Assembly: GCA_024760545.1 (NCBI GenBank)
Contig: CP060501.1
Coordinates: forward strand, 2,021,501 to 2,085,500
Reading direction: 5' to 3'
Source of the DNA: Nitrospira sp.
Lineage (GTDB): Bacteria > Nitrospirota > Nitrospiria > Nitrospirales > Nitrospiraceae
Length of the DNA stretch: 64,000 nt
Positions 34,892 through 43,263 of this stretch are shown in pieces (position 1 is the first letter of the stretch; each line of letters opens with the position of its first letter). The translations under genes were made by a program, and so were the position numbers. The notes below the pieces were generated by a model, which was not told where the DNA came from, searched no databases, and saw only the letters and a program-made list of their open reading frames with translations.

Positions 34892-35963
34892 ATCGATCTC
34901 CTCTCGCGCACGCTCCCATTCGCCACAACTCCCGGTGCTGGGAATCACGATGGGAGACCCAGCCGGTATCGGTCCGGAAGTGATTGCGAAGGCCCTTTCA
35001 GGGAGTCACCTGCGCAACGTTTGCCGGCCGATCGTGATCGGATCGCTTCCCGTAATGGAGCACACGATTAAGGCTTTGAGGCTTAGTCTGACCGTCGTCT
35101 CTGTTGATGGTCGTGACATGCCGCCGCCGCGCAGAGGAATCGTCGCCGTGCTGGACCCGTTGGCAGCACCTCTCGGAAAGTTCAAATCGGGCATCGCCGC
35201 CGCAGAAACCGGCGCTGCATCCGTTGCCTTCATCAAGAAGGCTGTTGAATTGGCACAACTCGGTGATATCGATGGAGTGGTGACGGCCCCTATCAACAAG
35301 GAAGCCATTAATATGGCCGGCTGCCGGTATCCGGGTCATACTGAATTGTTGGCTGATCTGACGCGCGCGAACGAGTCCGGCATGATGATCGTCGGCGGTC
35401 CGTTACGCATCATGTTCGTCACGACGCACGTCGCCATCAGAGATCTTTCCTCGCTGCTCACCCAGTCGAACATCGAAAAGGCGATCCGCTTGGCCCAACT
35501 CGCCCTGTCCACACTGTTCGGAATTAAACGGCCCAAGATAGGCGTGGCCGCCCTGAATCCGCATGCAGGAGAGCATGGATTATTCGGCGATGAGGAAGCC
35601 CGCGTGATTCTCCCGGCTGCCCGTGCAGCACAGCGAGAGGGCATTCTCGCCAGTGATCCGTTGCCGGCCGATACGCTGTTCGGAAAAGCTGCGAAAGGGC
35701 TGTATGACGGTGTCGTCGCCCTGTACCATGATCAAGGTTTGATTCCGTTGAAGTTGGTCGCCTTTGGCACATGCGTGAATCTCACTGTGGGCTTACCCAT
35801 CATCCGCACCTCGGTTGACCATGGAACGGCATTCGACATCGTTGGGAAAGGCGTTGCTGATCCGGGAAGCTTGTTTGAGGCTATCCAACTAGCCGCCAAG
35901 ATTGCCCGCACGAAGGATGGACGAAGTGGCGGCAAGAAGAGAGGAAGCAGACGTGGCACCTGA
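34881..35963 (+). CDS. pdxA: 4-hydroxythreonine-4-phosphate dehydrogenase
   Basis: 360 residues from ATG 34881, overlapping the exchanger gene by 11 nt. It oxidises 4-phosphohydroxy-L-threonine in pyridoxal phosphate synthesis. Motifs: GITMGDPAGIGPEV, TAPINKEAINMAGCRYPGHTE with the metal-binding His, LNPHAGEHGLFG, and YHDQGLIPLKLV. C-terminal basic residues GGKKRGSRR go past the usual end and overlap the next gene by 11 nt. Confidence 0.95.
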   Translation: MSTKSISSRARSHSPQLPVLGITMGDPAGIGPEVIAKALSGSHLRNVCRPIVIGSLPVMEHTIKALRLSLTVVSVDGRDMPPPRRGIVAVLDPLAAPLGKFKSGIAAAETGAASVAFIKKAVELAQLGDIDGVVTAPINKEAINMAGCRYPGHTELLADLTRANESGMMIVGGPLRIMFVTTHVAIRDLSSLLTQSNIEKAIRLAQLALSTLFGIKRPKIGVAALNPHAGEHGLFGDEEARVILPAARAAQREGILASDPLPADTLFGKAAKGLYDGVVALYHDQGLIPLKLVAFGTCVNLTVGLPIIRTSVDHGTAFDIVGKGVADPGSLFEAIQLAAKIARTKDGRSGGKKRGSRRGT

Positions 35964-36273
35964 TGTCTCGAAAAGCCGTGCCGTAGTCCGGCAGCAAATA
36001 CAAGAACTGGATGCACTTGCGAAGCAGACCCTTCAAGATCTCAACACGGTTGCTGGGGCTGAACGAGTGGTAAAATGGAAAGCGCGCACCGTCGCACTCA
36101 TTACCGACACGGTGAGCCCGCAAGAAGGGCAGAAGTTTTCGAGTGTCCTGCCCGGACCATCATTCACCAACGACCTGGTCGAAGAATTCTCGGATCTTAT
36201 CGAATGCTACCGTGCCCCGCTGTTGGCATTGGCCGAACGATTGGATCAATCCCCTCCCCCTCACGTGAGGTGA
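35953..36273 (+). CDS. Small uncharacterised protein between pdxA and rsmA
   Basis: 106 residues from GTG 35953, with GAGGA 7-8 nt upstream; ATG 35917 would be a longer reading. It is helical and polar with no membrane or metal motif; a central VVKWKARTVALI is the most hydrophobic part. Genetic coupling (11-nt overlap with pdxA, 3 nt before rsmA) says it is translated. Function unknown. Confidence 0.65.
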   Translation: MAPDVSKSRAVVRQQIQELDALAKQTLQDLNTVAGAERVVKWKARTVALITDTVSPQEGQKFSSVLPGPSFTNDLVEEFSDLIECYRAPLLALAERLDQSPPPHVR

Positions 36274-36276
36274 TGG

Positions 36277-37080
36277 GTGAGCACCTCCGATCCGCCCATT
36301 GCAATCAAACGTCTCGGCCAGCACTTTCTTATCGACCCGAACATCGTACGCAAGATCATCGCCCTGGCTGAACTGACTCCGAATGATACCGTTCTAGAGA
36401 TCGGACCTGGCCGCGGTATCCTGACGGGATCTCTGTGTCGCGCCTCGGGTCATGTGACGGCGATCGAGGTCGATCCACGACTCCATGGTTATCTAGCCGA
36501 ACAACAACCGCAGTTTCAGAACCTGACACTCATTCTCGACGATGCAATGACCTATCCGATCGAACAGCTTCCGATCGGTACCATCGTCGTCGCCAATCTT
36601 CCATATTATCTGTCTACTCCCCTCCTTTTCAGGCTTCTCGGCCAGCGCGGCCGTTTCCCGCGCATGGTGCTCATGCTGCAAAACGAAGTGGCCAACCGAC
36701 TCGTGGCCAAACCCGGGAGTTCAGACTACGGCGTCCTGTCCGTCACGGCTCAGTACTCGGCGAATATGACCAAGGCATTCAAGGTCTCAGCACAATGCTT
36801 CCGCCCTAAGCCGGAGGTCGACTCTGCCGTCGTCCTGCTGCGGACTAAAGAACGAACCGAACTGAGCCCTCAGGAAGAACACACATTCACGGCATTGGTG
36901 AGGGCTGCCTTCGCACACCGCCGCAAGACGCTGATCAACTCGTTGAAGGATGAGGGCTATGATCAGAAAGTGGTGGGTATAGCATTGACCGCACATCATC
37001 TCTCATCTTCCGTCCGGGCAGAAATCCTTTCCCTCGAGCAGTTCCTCGAATTGACCCGCAGCCTGCATCGGTCGACCTGA
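36277..37080 (+). CDS. rsmA: 16S rRNA (adenine1518-N6/adenine1519-N6)-dimethyltransferase
   Basis: 267 residues from GTG 36277. It dimethylates two adenines in helix 45 of 16S rRNA. Signatures: LGQHFLIDPNIVRKI, LEIGPGRGILTG, VDPRLHGYL, VVANLPYYLSTPL with the NLPY motif, and MLQNEVANRLVA. Complete for the KsgA/Dim1 family. It is last in the larC-exchanger-pdxA-small protein-rsmA run. Confidence 0.97.
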   Translation: MSTSDPPIAIKRLGQHFLIDPNIVRKIIALAELTPNDTVLEIGPGRGILTGSLCRASGHVTAIEVDPRLHGYLAEQQPQFQNLTLILDDAMTYPIEQLPIGTIVVANLPYYLSTPLLFRLLGQRGRFPRMVLMLQNEVANRLVAKPGSSDYGVLSVTAQYSANMTKAFKVSAQCFRPKPEVDSAVVLLRTKERTELSPQEEHTFTALVRAAFAHRRKTLINSLKDEGYDQKVVGIALTAHHLSSSVRAEILSLEQFLELTRSLHRST

Positions 37081-37127
37081 TGCGGTCTAAAATGATTCAA
37101 GGGTTCAAATCTTGAGTGCCCGGCACT

Positions 37128-37769
37128 TTATGTGGGACGTAAGTGGATCTTGAACACGACCCGGCGGCTTTTGTCGCGGTCGAGGTGTCCTGCTTCGTTT
37201 CTCAACAAGTTCTGCCTCCCGCGCCCGTTCGCCGTAGCCTTTTGCAAAAAGCACTCATAGGCCCACGGAAGCTTCTCCCGGATGACTTCCAAGCTTTTCG
37301 CCAGAACGGCGAATGAGCGGTCCTGACTCAATCGCAAGTTGCGCACGTCGTCGCCGAGATCGTCCGTGTACCCTTCAATGACAAAGGCCTCCACTTCCTG
37401 TCCGCCATGTCCACAGACGACTCCGGCATAATGCGGCATCTCCTCGGATAGGAAGGTTTCGGCAGATGGAAGGAGCGTACTTTTCCCAAACTCAAAGTTG
37501 AGCGCCGTATCCGGCACCGTGACGGTGAGGACGCTAGGCCCCTTGGCTTCCACCTTCGGGGTAAGCGGTTCAAGGGTCGCCCTTTGTTGTGTGGAAGGAA
37601 TGCCGTTCGGGGGTGGCTTGGCATTTCCATCCTCGATGCGAGTGACATAGGCGGCTAGCAGTAGAATAAAGATGACGGCGAGCGACGTCATGAGGTCTGC
37701 GACGCCGTTCGTCAACGCAGATGAGCCTTCACGTGATTCGGGCCCAGAAATTGGCCTGAGCTGCTTCAT
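37128..37769 (-). CDS. MotB/ZorB-like stator protein with OmpA domain
   Basis: 213 residues. One membrane helix (about residues 24-42, VADLMTSLAVIFILLLAAYV) carries an Asp (D25) at the position of the proton-carrying Asp in MotB and ZorB. After a linker, an OmpA/peptidoglycan-binding domain follows from about 85: FEFGKSTLLP, IEGYTDDLGDDVRNLRLSQDRS (two short motifs IEGYTDD and LRLSQDRS) and DKSRRVVFKI. The ATG overlaps the stop of the gene upstream by 4 bp, so both are co-translated. Confidence 0.85.
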   Translation of the reverse strand: MKQLRPISGPESREGSSALTNGVADLMTSLAVIFILLLAAYVTRIEDGNAKPPPNGIPSTQQRATLEPLTPKVEAKGPSVLTVTVPDTALNFEFGKSTLLPSAETFLSEEMPHYAGVVCGHGGQEVEAFVIEGYTDDLGDDVRNLRLSQDRSFAVLAKSLEVIREKLPWAYECFLQKATANGRGRQNLLRNEAGHLDRDKSRRVVFKIHLRPT

Positions 37770-38995
37770 CGGGTGGGAGCCTCTTTATGTAAAACTTGAC
37801 GTTGCTCAGTATCGTCCGCTTTCTGTTGTCGTGGCGCCTGCTCGACCGTATTGGCCATGTGGTTCCTGAGTTCCTTGAACATGGTTTCAATTTCGGGTTG
37901 AGACAGCTGTACCGGGGACGGCTGTCCCTTAATCGAACGGTTAAGCTCCTGAATGGCTTCCATCAACGGCTTGATCATCGGCTTCAACGCCCGCTGAACC
38001 TCGTGACCAATCTCTCCCGGCAAATCGTCGAGCTTCAGCGGTGAATGTTTGGCGCTCAGCCCTGTGAGAGCTTGAGAGGCTGAAGTCAGGGCCGCGACTG
38101 TCGCTCCGAGTCGCTGCTGCACAACTTCGACCAACTGGTTCGCAGTGTCGGATTGGACGGGACTGACTATGGGGGTCGGAGGCCCATTCGGCAAGGAAGA
38201 TGGTCGTACTTCCTGACCGGCAGCTTTCTGAGGAAACATTTCATCAAGGAGCGATATGCATTCCCGATACCGGTTGTCCAGTCGATACCAGATCGAGGTT
38301 TCGAGGATGGTAAAGACATTCGCGCACGCCAGACCGACAATTGATGTCACAAACTTACCGGAGAGGCCATTGATGAGCCCTTGGATTCCATCAATCTGTG
38401 ATCCATTCGCATGCAGTTTGCTGAGACCGATCAAAATGGCAAAAAACGTGAACATCAAACCCATCCCTGTCAGGAAGGAAGGGAGTTGCCTGAAGAAGCG
38501 GACATTGAGATGGCTGGCGCAGAGCGCTTCGAACGAGAAAAAGTCAGCGGCGGAACGATGGCTATGGACAGTCGGCTCGAGAAACCAGGCAGTTTGCTCA
38601 ACCGTGAGGGACTTTCGGTATGACAGCCATTCTTTTGAAAAAGCCGGCTCCGAGCGCATCGCTCGATCCAGCGTTTCCAGATCATCTAGATCGCGGCGAG
38701 CTTCAGGTGACTGATCGGGGCGTACCTGTCGTTTAGCCAAGGCCGGAACCACGAGCCAGTCTGCGGACGCCCGTTGCCGTGCCAATGCCAGAGGCGCGAC
38801 GGACGAGTGGAATCTCAAGAGTGTATGGCGAATCCGCACTAAGCCTCGTATGAGCGCTGCACTATGCCAGAGACAGAGGACGATGATCGAGGCAGCCCCG
38901 ATCCAGCTCAGCATGGGACTCTGAAGCCCACCGGCTATCGCAACATCTTGACTGAGAAGCCGCCAAAGCTCGGCGAGCAGGCTCAATTCATTCAT
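37766..38995 (-). CDS. MotA/ZorA-like proton-channel protein with cytoplasmic tail
   Basis: 409 residues. Helix 1 about 26-50, helices 2 and 3 about 172-232 (FLTGMGLMFTFFAILIGLS and FVTSIVGLACANVFTILE), followed by RECISLLDEMFP and a soluble, coiled-coil-prone tail of about 160 residues. This layout fits ZorA of Zorya defence systems, though the tail is shorter than in the best-known ZorA proteins. ExbB/TolQ or MotA paralogs are alternatives. No zorC, zorD or zorE-like gene is next to it. Confidence 0.78.
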   Translation of the reverse strand: MNELSLLAELWRLLSQDVAIAGGLQSPMLSWIGAASIIVLCLWHSAALIRGLVRIRHTLLRFHSSVAPLALARQRASADWLVVPALAKRQVRPDQSPEARRDLDDLETLDRAMRSEPAFSKEWLSYRKSLTVEQTAWFLEPTVHSHRSAADFFSFEALCASHLNVRFFRQLPSFLTGMGLMFTFFAILIGLSKLHANGSQIDGIQGLINGLSGKFVTSIVGLACANVFTILETSIWYRLDNRYRECISLLDEMFPQKAAGQEVRPSSLPNGPPTPIVSPVQSDTANQLVEVVQQRLGATVAALTSASQALTGLSAKHSPLKLDDLPGEIGHEVQRALKPMIKPLMEAIQELNRSIKGQPSPVQLSQPEIETMFKELRNHMANTVEQAPRQQKADDTEQRQVLHKEAPTR

Positions 38996-39278
38996 TGATA
39001 TGACCTCACGGTCTCTCCAGTTCCCAGGGCGCCGGATTGGAAAACTTGCTCATCTCCCTCAACTTCCATGCCAGACAGAGCGGTCGATAGATGGCCCGGT
39101 GTCGTCGCATTCTCGAGAGAATACGGCAGCTCATAGGAAATTCTTGCCGGAAGCGCGGCAAATTCTATCGGGAGTGCAGCACCGTGCTCGTCGTCGGAGC
39201 AGAACCGCAAGTTGCTTTCTGGAGGGGCGACCCTGGTGTATGATCACCTGGCTTTGTCAGACGAGGGGAGGCAGCGCC

Positions 39279-39476
39279 ATGCACTTCGTCCGAATCGGAA
39301 ACCGTGCGGTCAATCTCGATCTCGTCGCTCACTGTGAAGTGCAGATCTGGCATGACACCGTGTCGGTCAAGGTCTTCATGACGGGATCGGCCAATAACAC
39401 TCCCGTGGTCCTCAATGAAGAGGAAGCGAAGCTGTTCTGGAAGTACATTGAATATGTCGCAGAGAAGCCGGTTTAG
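39279..39476 (+). CDS. Small uncharacterised protein (65 aa)
   Basis: ATG 39279 with GGGAGG 7 nt upstream; ATG 39240 is possible but poorer. The chain is beta-rich at first (HFVRIGNRAVNLDLVAH, VSVKVFMTG) and ends in a helix (NEEEAKLFWKYIEYVAEKPV). It looks like a small stand-alone fold of unknown function. No gene is within 180 nt downstream. Confidence 0.7.
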   Translation: MHFVRIGNRAVNLDLVAHCEVQIWHDTVSVKVFMTGSANNTPVVLNEEEAKLFWKYIEYVAEKPV

Positions 39477-39658
39477 TCATGCCTGTGTTTACCGGCCAGT
39501 ATCTTCGTTTTTCCACGCGGTGCCGTCTCCGGCCCCTTTCCAGATTCACCGGACAAAATGTGTCACACTCGATTGCAGAATGGTTTTCGTGCTATGCTTA
39601 AATTCTGTTCCCTGCGTTTGCAGGCTGGGAAAGGCGACAAAGAGGAGCGCCAGTTCTG

Positions 39659-40000
39659 ATGGCCTTAAGAATGCGTCTAAATCGAGCTACCGTGGTCATG
39701 TGTGCGTTGCTAGGGATAACCGGATGCGCCAGTGAATTCACTGTTTTCAGCGCTGCAGGAGATCCACTTCTGATTTCACGTCGCGGATTTACACCCGATG
39801 AATGTACCGAGAAGGTTAAGGACGACGCCGCTCGCTTGGGCGTCACGTTGCGGTATGTTCATATACGTGGGAACACCGTTGGTCGTTCACTCATGTGGCC
39901 CTTTGAACCGGGATACGCCTGTGAGGCGGCGATAGGCCCGGAGCAGGGTCCGATCGGCACCTACCCAGGTGGCCTGCCTACCATTTCTCGCGGTTCATGA
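39659..40000 (+). CDS. Small lipoprotein
   Basis: 113 residues; ATG 39659 preceded by GAGGAGCGCCAG. The signal peptide has RMRLNR then a hydrophobic core and a lipobox ITGCAS, with the Cys near residue 23. Mature part about 90 residues, with two further Cys (DECTEK and GYACEA) that could form a disulfide. No family recognised. Confidence 0.75.
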   Translation: MALRMRLNRATVVMCALLGITGCASEFTVFSAAGDPLLISRRGFTPDECTEKVKDDAARLGVTLRYVHIRGNTVGRSLMWPFEPGYACEAAIGPEQGPIGTYPGGLPTISRGS

Positions 40001-40132
40001 TTGAATAGTTCGCCTGCCCGCCCCCTTTTCCCCATTGAGCGAGTTGGTACGGTATAAACGCTGAAGGTCTAGTCTCCTTCTATTGTGTCTTTTCAGTCGT
40101 TCCAAGGGCATATCACCACTTCGGCGATTTGC

Positions 40133-40160
40133 TTGTTGAATCATGGTCTTAGGCTATACT
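40133..40160 (+). promoter_or_regulatory. Candidate promoter of the response regulator-GGDEF gene
   Basis: TTGTTG (40133-40138), 16-nt spacer, TATACT (40155-40160), 39 nt upstream of the ATG. Confidence 0.45.
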
Positions 40161-40198
40161 TGTTAGAGGCCTAGGAAAGAGGTCGTACCGAAAGCGCC

Positions 40199-41119
40199 AT
40201 GATCAAGATCCTATTGGTCGAAGACAACGACATCGACGCGCGCCTGACACAGGACATCCTCACGGAATGGAACCTTGAGGCATTCAATGTCACCCATGTG
40301 ACCCGCTTGAGCGATGCCTTTTCACAGCTGGCACGCGCGCGCTTTGATGCCGTCCTCTTGGATCTGTCACTCCCCGACGGCTATGGGCTGTCAACCGTGC
40401 GTCAAATGCATGTCGCGAACCCTACGATTGCCATCATCGTGCTCAGCGGGCTCAGCGATCAGACGCTCGCCCTACAGGCTGTCCAAAACGGGGCACAGGA
40501 TTATCTCGTCAAGGGAGAGGGGCAATCGGAGCTCTTGGCTCGCTCCATCCGTTACGCCATCGAACGCAAACGAGCCGAGGAGCGGCTGACCTACCTTGCC
40601 CAGTACGATCAATTGACCGGTCTTGTAAACCGCACGTTGTTTCGCGATCGCCTCATTCAAGCCATGGCCAGGAGCAAACGGCTCCAACAACCGCTCAGTC
40701 TCATGTTGCTTGACCTCGATCAGTTCAAGCCGGTGAACGACACCCTTGGCCATGACGTCGGGGATCAGGTTTTAAAAGTAGTCGCCACGCGATTACAAGA
40801 TTGTGTACGCGAAGTTGACACAGTGGCACGCATGGGAGGAGATGAATTCACGATTATCCTTGAAGGTCTGACGTGCGAAGAAGATATCACGCTGGTCGCG
40901 CAGCGAATCACCAAATCCTTGGCGGAACCGTTTCACCTTGGAGACCATCAGGCATTGATCGGAGTCAGCATCGGCATTACTGTCTATCCGACCGACGATC
41001 ACGACATTGATGAGCTGCTGAAGCATGCCGATGCCGCAATGTATCGGGCGAAACAGCAAGGTGGAAGCGCGTTTCAGTTCCACATTCCGAACGACTCCCC
41101 TTCCTCAACTCTGCTTTAG
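40199..41119 (+). CDS. Response regulator with GGDEF domain (diguanylate cyclase)
   Basis: 306 residues. Receiver domain 1-125 with VEDNDIDA acidic pocket, phospho-acceptor D57 in LLDLSLPDG, and K104 in YLVKGEG. From about 135 a GGDEF domain: YDQLTGLVNRTLF, LLDLDQFKPVNDTLGHDVGD, and the active-site RMGGDEF. It lacks an RxxD inhibitory site in an obvious place. It makes c-di-GMP when phosphorylated; the cognate kinase is not in the window. Downstream PilZ-type receptors could include the protein at 350. Confidence 0.95.
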   Translation: MIKILLVEDNDIDARLTQDILTEWNLEAFNVTHVTRLSDAFSQLARARFDAVLLDLSLPDGYGLSTVRQMHVANPTIAIIVLSGLSDQTLALQAVQNGAQDYLVKGEGQSELLARSIRYAIERKRAEERLTYLAQYDQLTGLVNRTLFRDRLIQAMARSKRLQQPLSLMLLDLDQFKPVNDTLGHDVGDQVLKVVATRLQDCVREVDTVARMGGDEFTIILEGLTCEEDITLVAQRITKSLAEPFHLGDHQALIGVSIGITVYPTDDHDIDELLKHADAAMYRAKQQGGSAFQFHIPNDSPSSTLL

Positions 41120-41154
41120 CCGACGAGGCGATTCCTTGCGGCTCCGGACTGTTT

Positions 41155-41946
41155 TTACCGGCCGATCTGAGCAAGCGGTTGATCGGAGACTGAATAGGCC
41201 CCAAGGGGATTGGGTTCGAGTCGATTCATCATGGAAAGCTCAGACGGCGACGGGTTGGGCTGTGAATCGGGTGTCAGAAGAATCCCCCAGTGCTGGTTAT
41301 TTTGACAGATATTGTCCGCCATCAATGCGCCGCCGTGGTGGAACAGCAGGATGCCGCTCAGCATATTTCCTTCACACTGATTCCGGACCAGTTCAGGACG
41401 GCTGCCCTGATCGCGGACCGCGATACCAAAATGGTGATTGTCGAGGCAACGGTTATCGGCCACTCGTGGTTGCGCACCGGCAAACACGAAAATGCCGGAC
41501 TCGCGATTGCGGCACACCTCGTTTTCCGCGAATATCGCACGACATTCGGGTCCATACAGGACGACACCGGACAAGATCCCTTCCATCGCCCGGCATTGGG
41601 TGATGAGACACGTGGAATTGAGCACGTTGATGGCTGAGTGTTGGTCGCTGCCGATATAGCGGAATGTCATGCCGGTTATCAATCCTTCCGGCACCTCTTG
41701 GAGATAGAGCGGCCCTCCACGCCGCCAGAAGATATGGACCCGGTCTCGTCCGGCTCCAAGAAGCCGGACCGGCCGTTGACTGACGAAAACCTTATCCTCG
41801 TAGATCCCCGGACGAACATACACCTGATCCGATTCACCCATATCCTTAATCGCTGCGCTTGGTAGGGGATAGCAACCTGGATCGGTGCCGTCGACGATCA
41901 AGGTTCTGCCTCCCAATGGATTGGCTGGAATTGACTCCTCATGCAT
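41155..41946 (-). CDS. Right-handed parallel beta-helix repeat protein
   Basis: 263 residues from ATG 41946 with GGGGAGAG 6 nt upstream. Beta-helix repeats of the NosD/F-box-11 type run from about residue 80 to 225: LITGMTFRYIGSD, GVVLYGPECRA, ESGIFVFAGAQP, HFGIAVRDQGS, LSGILLFHHGG. No signal peptide is visible, so it may be cytoplasmic or leave by an unusual route. Catalytic residues of pectate lyases are not evident; binding role likely. Confidence 0.85.
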   Translation of the reverse strand: MHEESIPANPLGGRTLIVDGTDPGCYPLPSAAIKDMGESDQVYVRPGIYEDKVFVSQRPVRLLGAGRDRVHIFWRRGGPLYLQEVPEGLITGMTFRYIGSDQHSAINVLNSTCLITQCRAMEGILSGVVLYGPECRAIFAENEVCRNRESGIFVFAGAQPRVADNRCLDNHHFGIAVRDQGSRPELVRNQCEGNMLSGILLFHHGGALMADNICQNNQHWGILLTPDSQPNPSPSELSMMNRLEPNPLGAYSVSDQPLAQIGR

Positions 41947-42160
41947 CACATTCTCTCCCCGGATTACTGATATCTCTAACAACTCTGAAGATCAACGGAG
42001 CTTATTGAGCACTGGACATACCCGTTGATGTAAGGGAGCTTTTCGTACAAATCTGTGTCTTTCGTCTGCGAGCCTATTGAAACCTCTGAAACCGATGGAT
42101 CTCATGCCCATATAACATCAGGTTATTCAAGCGGTTCTGATCTTCGACTGACCTGGACCA

Positions 42161-42176
42161 TGGCATACCGATTGCG
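42161..42176 (+). promoter_or_regulatory. Candidate sigma-54 (RpoN) promoter
   Basis: TGGCATACCGATTGCG has GG and GC dinucleotides separated as in the -24/-12 consensus TGGCAC-N5-TTGC. The start would be about 33 nt upstream of the ATG at 42221. Confidence 0.45.
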
Positions 42177-42220
42177 AGCATAGCCCCCTCGACTCTGGTT
42201 TGAGGAGATGGAGGGCCACT

Positions 42221-42712
42221 ATGGCGCAGAACACTATCGGAATTCTCATACTCCTATCAATGTTCTTATCAGCGAGCCCATCTTTCGCTGCCCCCGCCCA
42301 GAGGCAGGATACGACCCGTCACCTCTATGATCGTGTCATGGATGAATTCAAACACCGCGACTACGAAGCGGCGATGGCAGGCTTTCGACTGTTCATCGAG
42401 TTGCACAATGAGTCCGCACTCGCGGCCAACGCACAGTATTGGATCGGAGAATGTCAGTATCGTATGGGGCGGTACCGCGATGCGCTGAAGTCGTTCTATG
42501 ACGTCGTATCAAATTACCCGCTCAGTCCGAAGTTGGCGGCGTCCACATTGAAGCTCGGCCAGACCTACACCAAATTGGGCGATCACGAAAAAGCGAGGCT
42601 CATGTTCGACCGCGTCGTGGATCAATACCCGGATAGCTCCGAAGCGGAACTTGCCCGAAAAACCATCGAGGCAATAACGCGCGCCGAAGAAGCCACCACC
42701 GCATCGCCGTAG
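42221..42712 (+). CDS. Periplasmic TPR protein, CpoB/YbgF-like
   Basis: 163 residues from ATG 42221 (GGAGGG 5 nt upstream; the TTG at 42200 includes it). Signal peptide about 1-24 ending SFAAPA. The mature chain has tandem TPRs: HLYDRVMDEFKHRDYEAAMAGF, NAQYWIGECQYRMGRYRDAL, and TLKLGQTYTKLGDHEKARLMF (described in brief). This matches the C-terminal part of CpoB/YbgF, which links Tol-Pal and peptidoglycan synthesis. The coiled-coil N-terminus of CpoB is missing and no tol-pal genes are near. Confidence 0.83.
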   Translation: MAQNTIGILILLSMFLSASPSFAAPAQRQDTTRHLYDRVMDEFKHRDYEAAMAGFRLFIELHNESALAANAQYWIGECQYRMGRYRDALKSFYDVVSNYPLSPKLAASTLKLGQTYTKLGDHEKARLMFDRVVDQYPDSSEAELARKTIEAITRAEEATTASP

Positions 42713-42748
42713 AGACCGGCCCGCTCGATGAAGGGGATCGCTTGTTTT

Positions 42749-43258
42749 CTATTCCTCTGCGTTCATCCCCAATTGGGCGGCGAGGTCTGGCAAAGAGTAG
42801 GTTTTCTTCGATCGCAACTTCATCAGCTTGATTCCGGCCGCATCGAGGACCGATTCGATGACGCGCTGCCGTTCTGCTTGATGGGGTTGCGGTGACTCCT
42901 GTTCAATCTGCACCACCTGCTCGACATGGCAGGATCCTGGATGGACCAAAGCAAAATCGACTCGTTTGAGCGCGAGATGGCGCAGAACATGAGAACGCAC
43001 CGTGTCAGGGGCATCAACGGCTATGAAGGACCATAACGGCACTTGAGTAAAGACCAGGTACTGCTCCTGGACAACCATCCGCAGAAGATTATACAGAGCC
43101 ACCTCTTCTTCTACGATCAACGGGGCGGGACTGATGACGGCGTCCGGAGGAATCACAAACGGCACGAGCTGTCGGCTGCTTCGACGGAATCTCTTCCGAT
43201 ACAGCCAAATGCCGACGATCACTGCAAGGGCCACCGCCCCGACGAGAACGATCTTCAT
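42749..43258 (-). CDS. DUF2726 family protein with N-terminal membrane anchor
   Basis: 169 residues. Membrane helix at residues 3-20, then basic RKRFRRSSR. The domain has VEEEVALYNLLRMVVQEQYLVFTQVPL, KRVDFALVHPGSCHVEQVVQIE and a C-terminal KLRSKKTYSLPDLAAQ, the DUF2726 pattern with a restriction-endonuclease-like arrangement. Catalytic competence is not clear. It starts 5 nt after anmK and must be cotranscribed with it. Confidence 0.8.
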   Translation of the reverse strand: MKIVLVGAVALAVIVGIWLYRKRFRRSSRQLVPFVIPPDAVISPAPLIVEEEVALYNLLRMVVQEQYLVFTQVPLWSFIAVDAPDTVRSHVLRHLALKRVDFALVHPGSCHVEQVVQIEQESPQPHQAERQRVIESVLDAAGIKLMKLRSKKTYSLPDLAAQLGMNAEE

Positions 43259-43263
43259 CGCCG

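Noticed and set aside
38992-39210. Minus-strand frame of 72 codons whose stop overlaps the ZorA-like start (ATGA)
   Set aside because: It begins with TTG, has no ribosome site and its sequence looks non-protein-like. The overlap is a coincidence of phase; kept only as a note.
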